Shown here in pieces: positions 25,997 to 34,724 of a stretch of DNA of 64,000 bases. A program made the translations under genes and the position numbers. Numbering within the stretch: position 1 is the stretch's first letter; each line of letters opens with the position of its first letter. The notes under the pieces are model-generated. The model was not told where the DNA came from, searched no databases, and saw only the letters and a list, made by a program, of their open reading frames with translations. The stretch is from Firmicutes bacterium HGW-Firmicutes-15 (GTDB lineage: Bacteria; Bacillota; Syntrophomonadia; Syntrophomonadales; Syntrophomonadaceae): positions 1 through 64,000 of the forward strand of contig PHAA01000007.1 of NCBI GenBank assembly GCA_002840245.1, given 5' to 3'.

Positions 25997-27211
25997 CTAC
26001 TCATAGCGTAAAGCATCAATGGGATTTAGACTCGCTGCTTTACGGGCTGGGTACACTCCAAAAACAACTCCTACCATCATTGCAAAGACAAAGGAATATA
26101 CTACCGGAGTTACAGTTATGGCCGTGGGCAGGGGTGAAACTGCTCCAATAAAGGCTGCTGAACCTATCCCCAATAATATACCAATTATGCCGCCCAAAAG
26201 GCTTAGCATCACTGCTTCGGTCAGAAACTGGGCCAGTATTACTTTCCGGTTGGCTCCAATAGCTTTACGTATCCCAATTTCCCTGGTCCTTTCGGTAACA
26301 GAGACCAGCATAATGTTCATAATACCGATTCCTCCTACAGCTAAAGAAATACCGGCGATGCCTGCCAGGAGAGCAGTCATAATACCGGTTATTCCTTGCG
26401 CTGTGTTTAAAATCTGGGCCTGGTTCGTTATAGTAAAATCATTATCTTCCTTAATGGTCAAACTATGCTGAATACGCAGTACTGTTGCTGCATCCTGCTG
26501 GGCTTTGTTCATCAGTTTTTCGGAGCCGGCTGACAAGTAAATCATAGAGATATTCTTATCCCCAAACATACGGTTCATAACTGTAGTAATCGGTAATATA
26601 ACTACATCATCGTTATTCTGCATACCTTGACTTCCCTGGGTCTCCAATATGCCAATTATAGTTAAAGGAAGCTGGTTGATCTCAATCTGTCGGCCTATTA
26701 CGTCGGCATTAGGGTCATCAAAGAGTTTTTTTACTACCTCACTGCCTACAACCGCTACGTTAGATTCACCAAGTACTTCAAATTTGCTGAAAAACCTGCC
26801 TTTTTCCATTTTAACGTTACGAACCTGTGCATACTGATCAGTTGTACCTTCCAGCGCGGTAGTATAATCCTTATTACGGAAGCTAACCTGAATATTTTTT
26901 CTGATGTAGGGAGCAACATATTTAACCGAGGATTGATTCGCAATAGCCTCAGCATCTGAAATGGTCAAGGTGTTCGTGCTCGTGGCACCAGTGTTCATCC
27001 CTTCTTGCATATTACCTGGGGTAACGATTAAGAGATTGCTGCCCAACCCCTGAATTTGATCAGTAATACTATTGGAAGCACCCTGTCCCAGTGAAACCAG
27101 CAGAATAACCGCCGATACCCCGATGATAATACCCAACATAGTTAGAAAGGAGCGCATACCATTGGCTTTAATAGCGCGGATCGAAACACGAAATGTCTCC
27201 TTGATATTCAT
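25997..27211 (-). CDS. MacB-like ABC transporter permease (FtsX family)
   Basis: A 404-residue membrane protein with one N-terminal helix (about 20-42, MLGIIIGVSAVILLVSLGQG), a large extracytoplasmic domain (MacB_PCD, about 45-240), and three C-terminal helices with AVGGIGIMNIMLVSVTERTREIGIRK. The ERTREIGIRKAIGA motif is the coupling region of MacB/LolC-type mechanotransmitters. AAGGAGG precedes the ATG, which overlaps the ATPase gene by four bases. With the adaptor it forms an efflux or export machine; the substrate is unknown. Confidence 0.93.
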   Translation of the reverse strand: MNIKETFRVSIRAIKANGMRSFLTMLGIIIGVSAVILLVSLGQGASNSITDQIQGLGSNLLIVTPGNMQEGMNTGATSTNTLTISDAEAIANQSSVKYVAPYIRKNIQVSFRNKDYTTALEGTTDQYAQVRNVKMEKGRFFSKFEVLGESNVAVVGSEVVKKLFDDPNADVIGRQIEINQLPLTIIGILETQGSQGMQNNDDVVILPITTVMNRMFGDKNISMIYLSAGSEKLMNKAQQDAATVLRIQHSLTIKEDNDFTITNQAQILNTAQGITGIMTALLAGIAGISLAVGGIGIMNIMLVSVTERTREIGIRKAIGANRKVILAQFLTEAVMLSLLGGIIGILLGIGSAAFIGAVSPLPTAITVTPVVYSFVFAMMVGVVFGVYPARKAASLNPIDALRYE

Positions 27212-27933
27212 GCCAACGCCTCCTTACGAGAATTTACTATACTACGTTTTATTACGGGCTTATCCTCGATAATATCGCCATCTCGGAACCGTACTATACG
27301 TTTACTGTGTTCCGCTATATCCGGCTCGTGGGTAACAATAATAACTGTTCTTCCCTGGTCATTTAGTTCTTGGAAAATCCTCATTATTTCCTCACTGGTT
27401 TGGGAATCCAGGGCACCTGTAGGTTCATCAGCCAAAAGAATAACGGGGTTATTCACTAGAGAGCGGGCAATAGAAACCCGCTGCTGCTGCCCCCCGGATA
27501 GTTCATTGGGTTTATTATACATGCGGTCGGCAAGGCCTACTGTTGCCAGTGCCTGCATGGCTCGAACCCGACGTTCCCGCGGTGTCACCCCCGCATATAG
27601 CATAGGTAATTCCACGTTCTCTAAGGCGGTAGTCCTGGCCAGCAGGTTGAAACTCTGAAAGACAAAACCAATCTTGGTATTCCTGATTTGGGCTTGCTCT
27701 TTGTCGCCGATACCTGACATAGGTTGTCCATCCAGATAGTACTCGCCCGAGGTTGGCAAATCCAGACAGCCGAGCACATTCATCATGCTGGTTTTTCCTG
27801 AACCAGAGGGGCCCATGATGGACACAAACTCCCCTTGGTTAATCTCCAGACTTACGCCCCGCAATGCCTGGATTTCTTGTTCCCCAATTTTATATATTTT
27901 GCTAATGCCTTCAATTCTAATTACTTGATTCAT
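27208..27933 (-). CDS. MacB-like ABC transporter ATPase (LolD family)
   Basis: A 241-residue ATPase with Walker A GPSGSGKTSMMN, Q-loop GFVFQSFNLLARTTALENVE, signature LSGGQQQRVSIARSLV and Walker B ILLADEPTGALD, all typical of the MacB/LolD/FtsE branch. GGGAGGAGAGC precedes the ATG. It overlaps the permease start by four bases and follows the adaptor gene by 29 bases. Confidence 0.95.
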   Translation of the reverse strand: MNQVIRIEGISKIYKIGEQEIQALRGVSLEINQGEFVSIMGPSGSGKTSMMNVLGCLDLPTSGEYYLDGQPMSGIGDKEQAQIRNTKIGFVFQSFNLLARTTALENVELPMLYAGVTPRERRVRAMQALATVGLADRMYNKPNELSGGQQQRVSIARSLVNNPVILLADEPTGALDSQTSEEIMRIFQELNDQGRTVIIVTHEPDIAEHSKRIVRFRDGDIIEDKPVIKRSIVNSRKEALA

Positions 27934-27962
27934 GAATTTTGCTCTCCTCCCTAATCCTAACC

Positions 27963-29711
27963 CTATCCGCCAAACATGGAGGGCATTCCTGAGCTGCTAC
28001 TGTCTTCCAGATTAGAGACTGCAACCTGATCACCTTCCTGCAGGCCGGAAGTAATTTCTACTATATCCCCGCCAAAAAGACCGATAGTCACAGGTTGAAA
28101 GCGGAGAGCGCCCTTAGTTTTTTGGGAGGAATCAGCGATATAAACACCGTCTGTACCGTTTAGCTGTCTTAATGCTTGAATTGGTACATATAGCACATTG
28201 CTTTGGGAGCCAACTTCAATGGCAACATTGACAGTTAACCCAGCCTTCAGAACTCCGCCAGGATTTTCTGCCGAAAGTAAGACAGTGTATTTTGTTATTC
28301 CATTTTGGGTTGTTGCCTCCGGATATACTACCAGAACTTGACCGGTAAAGGCTTGATCCAACAAAGCAGTGGTAGTAAATTCCGCCGGCTGCGCAGAGCG
28401 CAATTTAACAATGTCGTTCTGACTTACTTCCGCCATTACGTGCATAACATTGGTGTTAGAATCATTTATCTCAACCACTGGCAGGCTGGCTGACACCAGT
28501 TCTCCTTCGTTCCCGTTAACCTGAGTGATCACCCCATCCATAGGGGCTCTAAGAAGCAGGTTATCGAGAGCAATTTTCTGTTGCTGAACCTGTATCCTGG
28601 CCTGGGCTAAGGTAGCTTCAGCCATTTGGATGCTCTCACGGGCGGCAGGAGCTAAGGCCTGATTCATTTGGGCTACAGTTGAGTTGTAGGTCGCCTGGGC
28701 TTGATCCATTTGGTTTTTGACCTGATCCAACTGAGTTTGGGCTTGAGTTCGATTATTGTATACGGCCCTGGCAATTTCCAGGTTATCTTGAGCTGCACTA
28801 TAGGAATTCGCAGCTTGATCAACTGCAGCCTGAGCCTGAGTTACAGCTGCTTCTGCTTGGACAACATTGCTAGGAATGGGTAGAGCCTCAAGATCAGCTA
28901 GTTGCTTTTTCGCATTGGACAATGCTATCTGGGCTTGATCTAATGAGGCTTTAGCCTGGTCAACTTCAGCTGTTTCCTGAGCAGCAGTATATTTAATAAA
29001 TGCCATATCATACTGTGATTCTGCCGCCTGAAGACTAGCTCTGGCTACCTCTAATGATTCATTCGAGGCACCCATACTGGCAGCGTCCAGTCTTGCTTCA
29101 GCCGAATAAAGACCAGCCTGAGCTGAGCGCAGCTGAATTTGAGCTTGTACTACTTGGTTTTCGGCATTGGTTACTGGTTGATAAGCTTGAGTTCGGTCAT
29201 TGAATATGGCCAGCTGGTTTTCATAAGCTGTTTTGGCACCTTCCCATGCAACTCGGGCCTTTTCGACATTGGATTGTTGAAGCGCTGCTGTCTCCGTAGT
29301 TGCGCCTTGTTTGGTTTGGTTCAGCTTGGCAAGCGCAGAATCCAGATTAGCCTGAGCATTAGCCAGTTGTGTCTGAGCGGTTCTGTCATCCAAAGTAGCC
29401 AATACATCACCGGATTTTACTACATCGCCCACTTTGGCGCGCATTAAGGTTAGTTTGCCGCTGCTGCCTGGGGCAAAGTTTAGTTTTACTCGGGTAGGTG
29501 CATTAACTGTACCTGAGGCCGAGACTTTCTCAGCTATATCACCACGAGTAACATTTATAAATTGGGTAGGATCATCGTTACTAGCATTATCTTTGGCATA
29601 TGTGGTTAAGGCGAAAGCAACTACTAATGCAGCAGCTAATAAGAGTACTATCATTTTGACTCTTTTATTCCTGAATCCCTTAGAAAAAATTCCTGTTAAA
29701 TATGATTTCAT
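27963..29711 (-). CDS. MacA/HlyD-type efflux adaptor
   Basis: A 582-residue membrane-fusion protein. A signal-anchor at about 19-40 is followed by a lipoyl half-motif (GKLTLMRAKVGDVVKSGDVL, about 88-107) and a very long Ala/Gln-rich coiled-coil hairpin (about 115-385). A second lipoyl half (LLRAPMDGVITQVNGNEGEL) and beta-barrel/membrane-proximal domains follow. The C-terminus is Ser/Gly-rich. The hairpin is about twice the usual MacA length. In a single-membrane Firmicute it would bridge the transporter and cell wall rather than reach an outer-membrane channel. Confidence 0.9.
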   Translation of the reverse strand: MKSYLTGIFSKGFRNKRVKMIVLLLAAALVVAFALTTYAKDNASNDDPTQFINVTRGDIAEKVSASGTVNAPTRVKLNFAPGSSGKLTLMRAKVGDVVKSGDVLATLDDRTAQTQLANAQANLDSALAKLNQTKQGATTETAALQQSNVEKARVAWEGAKTAYENQLAIFNDRTQAYQPVTNAENQVVQAQIQLRSAQAGLYSAEARLDAASMGASNESLEVARASLQAAESQYDMAFIKYTAAQETAEVDQAKASLDQAQIALSNAKKQLADLEALPIPSNVVQAEAAVTQAQAAVDQAANSYSAAQDNLEIARAVYNNRTQAQTQLDQVKNQMDQAQATYNSTVAQMNQALAPAARESIQMAEATLAQARIQVQQQKIALDNLLLRAPMDGVITQVNGNEGELVSASLPVVEINDSNTNVMHVMAEVSQNDIVKLRSAQPAEFTTTALLDQAFTGQVLVVYPEATTQNGITKYTVLLSAENPGGVLKAGLTVNVAIEVGSQSNVLYVPIQALRQLNGTDGVYIADSSQKTKGALRFQPVTIGLFGGDIVEITSGLQEGDQVAVSNLEDSSSSGMPSMFGG

Positions 29712-29722
29712 TTTGACACTCC

Positions 29723-30220
29723 CTAATATTTATTAACTATATATCCATTGTCAAAACCATTGTTCATGCCTTCGCTAAGATAGTTATAGACCTGTGACAT
29801 TGTCTCAATAAGATTTTTGGTTTTATCCTCCCCCAGGTATTTAACCAGTCCAATAGAGTTATTCATTAAGTCCTTCTCCGCGCTTTTAATTATTCTCTCC
29901 CCTGTTTCGGTAACTCTAATCCGAACCGCGCGTCTATCATCTTTATCAATACTTCTTTCCACCAGTCCTTGTTTTACCAGATTGTTGACAATTTGTGTAA
30001 CCGTTGGCGATGAGACCATCAGGTTTTTACTTATGTCTGATACTTTAAGACCTGATTCAGCTGTTAAAACTTCCTGTCTGATATGAAACAACATCATCAA
30101 TTCACTTGGCCTCAAATTTGGAATGGGACATTGATAACGATGATGCTTGGGAAATGACTGAAACACCTCCAAAAGTTTTTGGGCTAAAAATTCCTCCGTA
30201 TTTGCCAAAGCTAACACCAC
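29723..30220 (-). CDS. MarR family transcriptional regulator
   Basis: A 165-residue dimeric repressor-type protein. The winged helix spans about 50-120 (GLKVSDISKNLMVSSPTVTQ, then VEQGLVERSIDKDDRRAVRIRV). The start is GTG with only a weak ribosome site. It is the first gene of the marR-macA-macB operon and is expected to autoregulate and control the exporter in response to a ligand. The segment ttagtttgttaacctaa at 30241-30257 has matching outer ends and is a tentative operator. Confidence 0.9.
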   Translation of the reverse strand: MVLALANTEEFLAQKLLEVFQSFPKHHRYQCPIPNLRPSELMMLFHIRQEVLTAESGLKVSDISKNLMVSSPTVTQIVNNLVKQGLVERSIDKDDRRAVRIRVTETGERIIKSAEKDLMNNSIGLVKYLGEDKTKNLIETMSQVYNYLSEGMNNGFDNGYIVNKY

Positions 30221-30593
30221 GCTTTACGTTGTAATATTATTTAGTTTGTTAACCTAATTATTATTGAGAGACAAGCTTTTTTCTACAGGTGTTTAATGGT
30301 AAGAAGACTAAATCGAGGAGGAGGCTTCCCATAATTGAGCAGCCGACCTTTGGAGAGTAGTGTGGACGGGGTGACTTCCTAAGTGAAAAGTGGAGTATTG
30401 CAGCATAATAACATAGGAGGATGCCCCATAGGCATATCCTCCATTTTATCTAGTACATTAGATTGTGTTGAAACTTTCCATAAGAACAATTTTGTTGATA
30501 ACTATTGTTAAACTACTCGCAGTGAACTCCAGAAAGCTCGCGTTAGAAGTATAGCGCTGAATCTTCTCAATCGAATCCTCTTCCCGTGGCTTA
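30221..30593. other. Intergenic region with hairpin
   Basis: Contains the marR promoter region (30221-30300) and a hairpin: ggaggatgcc (30416-30425) with ggcatatcctcc (30431-30442), one bulge, followed on the plus strand by attttatct. No gene is seen. Confidence 0.5.
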
Positions 30594-31571
30594 TTAAACG
30601 GGCAAAAGAACCGTCCCCGCCCCGCTATAGTACTTCCCCTGCCAGCTATTTCTTAATATTAATTCACTATCAATAGCATTAAGCACCAGTCTTTTCCTTA
30701 AACTCCAGGTTGGCCCTATAATTAAGTCCTTCGGACTGTCACCCGTCAGGCGATGAATAACCATCTGGGGAGGCAGAATTTCTAAAATATCAACTACCAG
30801 GTTAACATAGTTTTCCTGGCTTAAAAGTGCAAAAGGCTGGTGGGCATAGATATCTGCCAGGGGAGTATTTTTCATTAGATGTAAAAGGTGAATCTTGAGG
30901 CCCTGAATGGGCAACGAAGATAGGGCTTGAGCTGTTTCTAGCATATCCTCTTCTTCTTCACCCGGCAGTCCCAGGATAATGTGAGCACAGGTTTCAATCT
31001 TTCTCAGCTGTAATCCATTAAGTGCTTTTATAAAATCATCATAATCATAATGCATATTTAACATATGCGAGCTGCGCTTATGAATTGTTTGCAAACCTAG
31101 TTCCACCCATAGATAGGTCGCTTGATTAATATCAGTTAACAGATCCAGGACTTCTTCCGATAAACAATCCGGTCGGGTAGAGATAGCTAACCCTACCACC
31201 CCGGGCTGCTCCAATGCGATATAATATGTTTTTCTGAGGGTTTCTACTGGTGCATAGGTATTGGTAAAAGCCTGCAGATGGGCAATATACTTCTGCCCCG
31301 GCCATTTTTTTCGCATTATTTCCTGACCCTGTCGAAACTGTTCAGGCAGAGACTCCTGCGGCGCTGCCACAAAATCTCCCGATCCACGATCACTGCAAAA
31401 TGAGCAGCCATTCCTGGCCAGTGAACCATCCCGATTGGGACAGCTGAAACCTGCATCTAAAGAGATTTTAGATACTTTCTCTCCGTACTTCTCCCGTAGA
31501 TGGCAGTTTAAACTATGATAGCGTTTATCCCCCCATAACTGAGGTTCCTCTCCTGTTTCATTCATAAACAT
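30594..31571 (-). CDS. YhcC-type radical SAM protein (TIGR01212 family)
   Basis: A 325-residue radical SAM enzyme. The cluster motif is spread as SCPNRDGSLARNGCSFCSD, characteristic of the YhcC/Elp3-like TIGR01212 group. Later family features are GVVGLAISTRPDCLS, LWVELGLQTIHKRS and ICAHIILGLPGE-like CAHIILGLPGEEEEDML. The substrate is unknown. AAAGGTAAGC precedes the ATG. It is a single-gene unit. Confidence 0.9.
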   Translation of the reverse strand: MFMNETGEEPQLWGDKRYHSLNCHLREKYGEKVSKISLDAGFSCPNRDGSLARNGCSFCSDRGSGDFVAAPQESLPEQFRQGQEIMRKKWPGQKYIAHLQAFTNTYAPVETLRKTYYIALEQPGVVGLAISTRPDCLSEEVLDLLTDINQATYLWVELGLQTIHKRSSHMLNMHYDYDDFIKALNGLQLRKIETCAHIILGLPGEEEEDMLETAQALSSLPIQGLKIHLLHLMKNTPLADIYAHQPFALLSQENYVNLVVDILEILPPQMVIHRLTGDSPKDLIIGPTWSLRKRLVLNAIDSELILRNSWQGKYYSGAGTVLLPV

Positions 31572-31680
31572 GCTTACCTTTCATGTCATCTCCCGCCGCC
31601 CGGTTTGTTGATAGGTGCATAATCATTGCTATTTATCTTGACCTCATAGTCTGGACGGGCATGGTCTGACGTCCCCCTGG

Positions 31681-32967
31681 TTACCTGTTAGTTGAAAAAT
31701 AGGCTCTCATAAATTTTATCATATTTTCCTCATCCTTCATTCCCATAGTTTCCAAAGCAGAATGCATAGCCAGCAGAGGTATGCCTATATCAACGGTTCT
31801 AATTGGTAATAGAGAGGAAATAACCGGCCCCATGGTGCTTCCTCCGCTAACATCGGACCGATTCACAAAGGTCTGACAACTTATATCATTCTCAGAACAT
31901 AATTGTTGGATAATTGCAGCCGCAGCGATATCGAAAGCATATTTCTGCGAAGTATCAAGTTTCATAACAATTCCCTTATTTATTTCCGCTCTATTGGTGG
32001 GATCAAATTTGGAAGCAAAGTTGGGATGATAGGCTTGCGCTGCATCACAGGATATCATAATGCTTCTTAACATAACCTCATATAAATTAATTCTGCTCTT
32101 ACCTAATGATGCAAATAATTTTTCCAGCAATATACCGGTAAACTGTGATGCACATCCCTGTTTACTGCGATTTCCCACTTCTTCATTATCAAACAAGCAA
32201 ATCATATGGATATCTTTATCGCACACCTCGCTAGTAATCCCTTGCAGCAAGGCATACACGGATGATAAATCATCTAACCTGGGCGCACAGATAAATTCAT
32301 TATTTATCCCTACCGGTTTTGATTTATCTAAATTATATATAGATAAATCATAGTCAATAATATCATTCACAGAAACATTCAACTGGTTGGCTAACAATTC
32401 ATTAAAATAATTATCACTTTCTTCGTTGAACATTCCCAACAAAGGCAGCATATCGGTCTGTTTGTTGATCTCTGTGCCTTTGTTAGTATCCTTATTTAGA
32501 TGTATGGCCAAATTAGGTATCATCATAATAGGATTGATAAAATCGACCAACATCTCATTGGCGGCAAAATGATGGCTGCTTTTCAAGGCCACTTTGCCGG
32601 AAATAGACAAAGGCCGATCATACCAACTGGACAGTATCATTCCTCCGTAAGCTTCCGTATTCAGCCGCATGTAACTCTTTTCTTTCATTATCGGATTAGG
32701 TTTAATTCGAAATGATGGAAAGTCAGTATGGGCAGCTGCAATACGCCATATCATATCCTCGTCTATGGTTGTACCAATTTTGAAGGCAAACAAGGTCGTA
32801 TCATACAATTTCAAATAATAGGAACCACCTTTTTGTAAAGACCATGGTTTTTCAAAGAATAAACATTCAAAGCCGGCGTTTTCTAAAATATCACAGCTAT
32901 TTTTCACCACATAAAATGGTGAGGTAGATTTATCCAAAAAATCAAAAAATCCCGATAAATTATTCAT
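31681..32967 (-). CDS. M18 family aminopeptidase
   Basis: A 428-residue zinc metallopeptidase. Visible M18 landmarks are the metal-binding AAHTDFPSFRIKPNP (about 75-89), CAPRLDDLSSVYALL, CLFDNEEVGNRSKQG with the catalytic Glu pair, and the late SDVSGGSTMGPVIS plus GIPLLAMHSALE. Cytosolic and probably dodecameric, it removes N-terminal residues, often acidic ones. GGAGG precedes the ATG. An imperfect 26-bp palindrome lies about 90 bases upstream. Confidence 0.92.
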   Translation of the reverse strand: MNNLSGFFDFLDKSTSPFYVVKNSCDILENAGFECLFFEKPWSLQKGGSYYLKLYDTTLFAFKIGTTIDEDMIWRIAAAHTDFPSFRIKPNPIMKEKSYMRLNTEAYGGMILSSWYDRPLSISGKVALKSSHHFAANEMLVDFINPIMMIPNLAIHLNKDTNKGTEINKQTDMLPLLGMFNEESDNYFNELLANQLNVSVNDIIDYDLSIYNLDKSKPVGINNEFICAPRLDDLSSVYALLQGITSEVCDKDIHMICLFDNEEVGNRSKQGCASQFTGILLEKLFASLGKSRINLYEVMLRSIMISCDAAQAYHPNFASKFDPTNRAEINKGIVMKLDTSQKYAFDIAAAAIIQQLCSENDISCQTFVNRSDVSGGSTMGPVISSLLPIRTVDIGIPLLAMHSALETMGMKDEENMIKFMRAYFSTNR

Positions 32968-33052
32968 ACCAGACCTCCATTTTCAACATTAGAGAATATT
33001 GCCAACCATACCAATGAAAAGCATTCGATAATTAACCCGTCAGATCCTGCGA

Positions 33053-33080
33053 TTTTGCTCGCATTATAATGCGGGCAAAA
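33053..33080. promoter_or_regulatory. Loop-free 26-bp near-perfect palindrome
   Basis: tttgctcgcatta (33054-33066) is followed directly by taatgcgggcaaa (33067-33079), complementary at 12 of 13 positions. With no loop it is more like a protein-binding operator than a terminator. It sits about 90 bases upstream of the M18 aminopeptidase gene. Confidence 0.45.
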
Positions 33081-33120
33081 GAACGTATTCAAGCCGTCTC
33101 TATGCCCGCATGGACACGGC

Positions 33121-33234
33121 TTATGCCTGCCGCGGCCGGAGCATAAATTTATCCCCGCTGCTTATGAAGCCATACTGCTGGTATAAACCATGGGCATCAT
33201 TGATTTTAAACTGACCTATTGCGTGCTCAGACAT
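33121..33234 (-). pseudogene. Relic of a GNAT acetyltransferase C-terminus
   Basis: The 37-codon frame ends with INDAHGLYQQYGFISSGDKF plus MLRPRQA. DAHGLYxxxGF is the classic C-terminal motif of one GNAT subgroup, so this is the tail of an acetyltransferase whose body is gone. Bases 33191-33224 match 32 of 34 bases of the coiled-coil gene at 40655-40688, in the same reading frame (AIxQFKINDA), suggesting a recombination junction. Confidence 0.6.
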
Positions 33235-33246
33235 TGAAGATATTCT

Positions 33247-34133
33247 TCATTTGTCATCACCACCTGTCAGCTTTGCATTACTTGGCTTAATATTTTCCAG
33301 CTCATTAAGACTAGTACTGCTGCTTAACAGGGATTCCAATTGACTTCTGGCTATCCGGTTCAACTCCAGCAAACGTTGTTTTTGTTCCCTTCCCTGCTCT
33401 ATCAGGTGAGCATTAATATTTTCCAGATTGACCATAACAATCAACTGAACTATGCTGGCATGGTCTCTAATATTGCCTTTTCACTCTGAGTTTACATTGC
33501 GCCATTCTTTCGCAGTTTGACCAAACAGGGCTACATTTAACAGGTCAGCTTCACTGGCATATTTAAACGCAATTTGCTTGCTGGTTAAATCATTAGAAAT
33601 GAGATTTTCCTTTATCGCATCCGTATGTATTTTATAGTTTAACTTCGCCAAAAATCGGCTCACATTCCATTCCAAAGATAATCTGCTGTTTTCATCTGTC
33701 TTTAATCGCTGGTAATCTTTGATAATATACAGTTTGAATTCTGGAGATATCCACGATGCAAATTCAAAAGCAATGTCTTTATAAGCATACGTCCCGCCAT
33801 ATCGGCCAGATTTTGAAATAATGCCGATGGCGTTTGTAGCTGCAATCCATTTTTGCGGAGATAAAACAAAAGCATTTGATCCAGATTCATTTTTAAACTG
33901 GTCGAATTCGATCAGTTTAAAATTCTGGTTGTTTAACGCTCCCATAAACCCAAAAATTCAATTGTACTGCGATTTCTCATCCAGTATTTTACTACATCAG
34001 CCGGGGCATCTGAATTTTTATATTTCGCAATATCTGTCAACGAAATATAATCGTCTTCTGTTCCTGTTGAAACTACCGATATTTCAGTACCTTTTGCAAT
34101 TATCTTGGCTTCCAATACTTTATCTTTAATCAT
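33247..34133 (-). pseudogene. Broken KilA-N domain gene (phage-type), one frameshift and one nonsense codon
   Basis: Three pieces read in order as one KilA-N protein. Piece 1 (34133-33933) has YISLTDIAKYKNSDAPADVV and ends at LGLWE. Piece 2 (33945-33481) continues LNNQNFKLIEFDQFKNESGS, SPQKWIAATNAIGI, and SPEFKLYIIKDYQRLK. Piece 3 (to 33247) continues KGNIRDHAS and NLENINAHLIEQG, the usual C-terminus of these proteins. A one-base deletion near 33940 separates pieces 1 and 2, and an in-frame TGA at 33481-33483 separates 2 and 3. KilA-N domains bind DNA in phages and mobile elements. The gene is probably dead. Confidence 0.85.
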
Positions 34134-34414
34134 CTATTGCGCCTCCTCTACTGGTACGCTTATTTTACCGCTCATTAATTTACGAAGTAAAAAAATCATG
34201 AATCCTCCCCAGGGCAGTTAGTAAGATCCTTCGCTATGGCTTAGGATGACATAAAACAATTTGCTAAATTCTGTCCAGTACCCTTTTCATGGACGGTTAT
34301 AACCTACGGTCATGAGGGTTAAATGAAATAATAACCGCACGACAGAACGCATGTTTGCTTTTATTTTACCTTTACATATTAATTTATGCAATAATATTTA
34401 GCAGACAAATCTGT

Positions 34415-34468
34415 TAGGTGTAGACTATTTGCCTGATAAACTAGTAAGCGTCAAATAGTCTACACCTA
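34415..34468. repeat. 17-bp perfect inverted repeat
   Basis: taggtgtagactatttg (34415-34431) and its exact complement (34452-34468) flank a 20-base loop. The right arm lies inside the AraC/GyrI relic coding VGVDYL, and the left arm is a copy that truncates that frame. It likely arose by an inverted duplication that ended the gene. Confidence 0.7.
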
Positions 34469-34650
34469 CTAAATTAAACGCTGGTTTGTCTTCAATTCTA
34501 AATTCCATAGTAATTCCTCCCTTGACGGTTAATTATGAATGAAAGTTTGGGAAACGATTTGCTAATGCCTTTTTTTATTACATCCGAGGGTAAAAACCCA
34601 CTCCACTTTTTAAATGCTCGAGTAAAGCCGTCCCTTGGCTGCCGCTTTTT
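34425..34650 (-). pseudogene. Relic of an AraC-family regulator with GyrI-like effector domain
   Basis: DGFTRAFKKWSGFLPSDVIK (from about 34632) is the second helix-turn-helix of AraC proteins of the effector-binding type, followed by FPKLSFIINRQG. One base later in another frame, MEFRIEDKPAFNLVGVDYL (ATG at 34508) is the typical start of the attached GyrI-like effector domain. A single extra base in gggagg causes the shift. The reading frame then runs into the inverted repeat and stops at 34425. The upstream HTH and most of the effector domain are missing. Confidence 0.65.
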
Positions 34651-34724
34651 GGATTTCCTCAGCCGCCACGGGGATGGTTTGCTATGGTAACATATGCACT
34701 TCTCTCCTTGCTTCTCAAAAAAAC

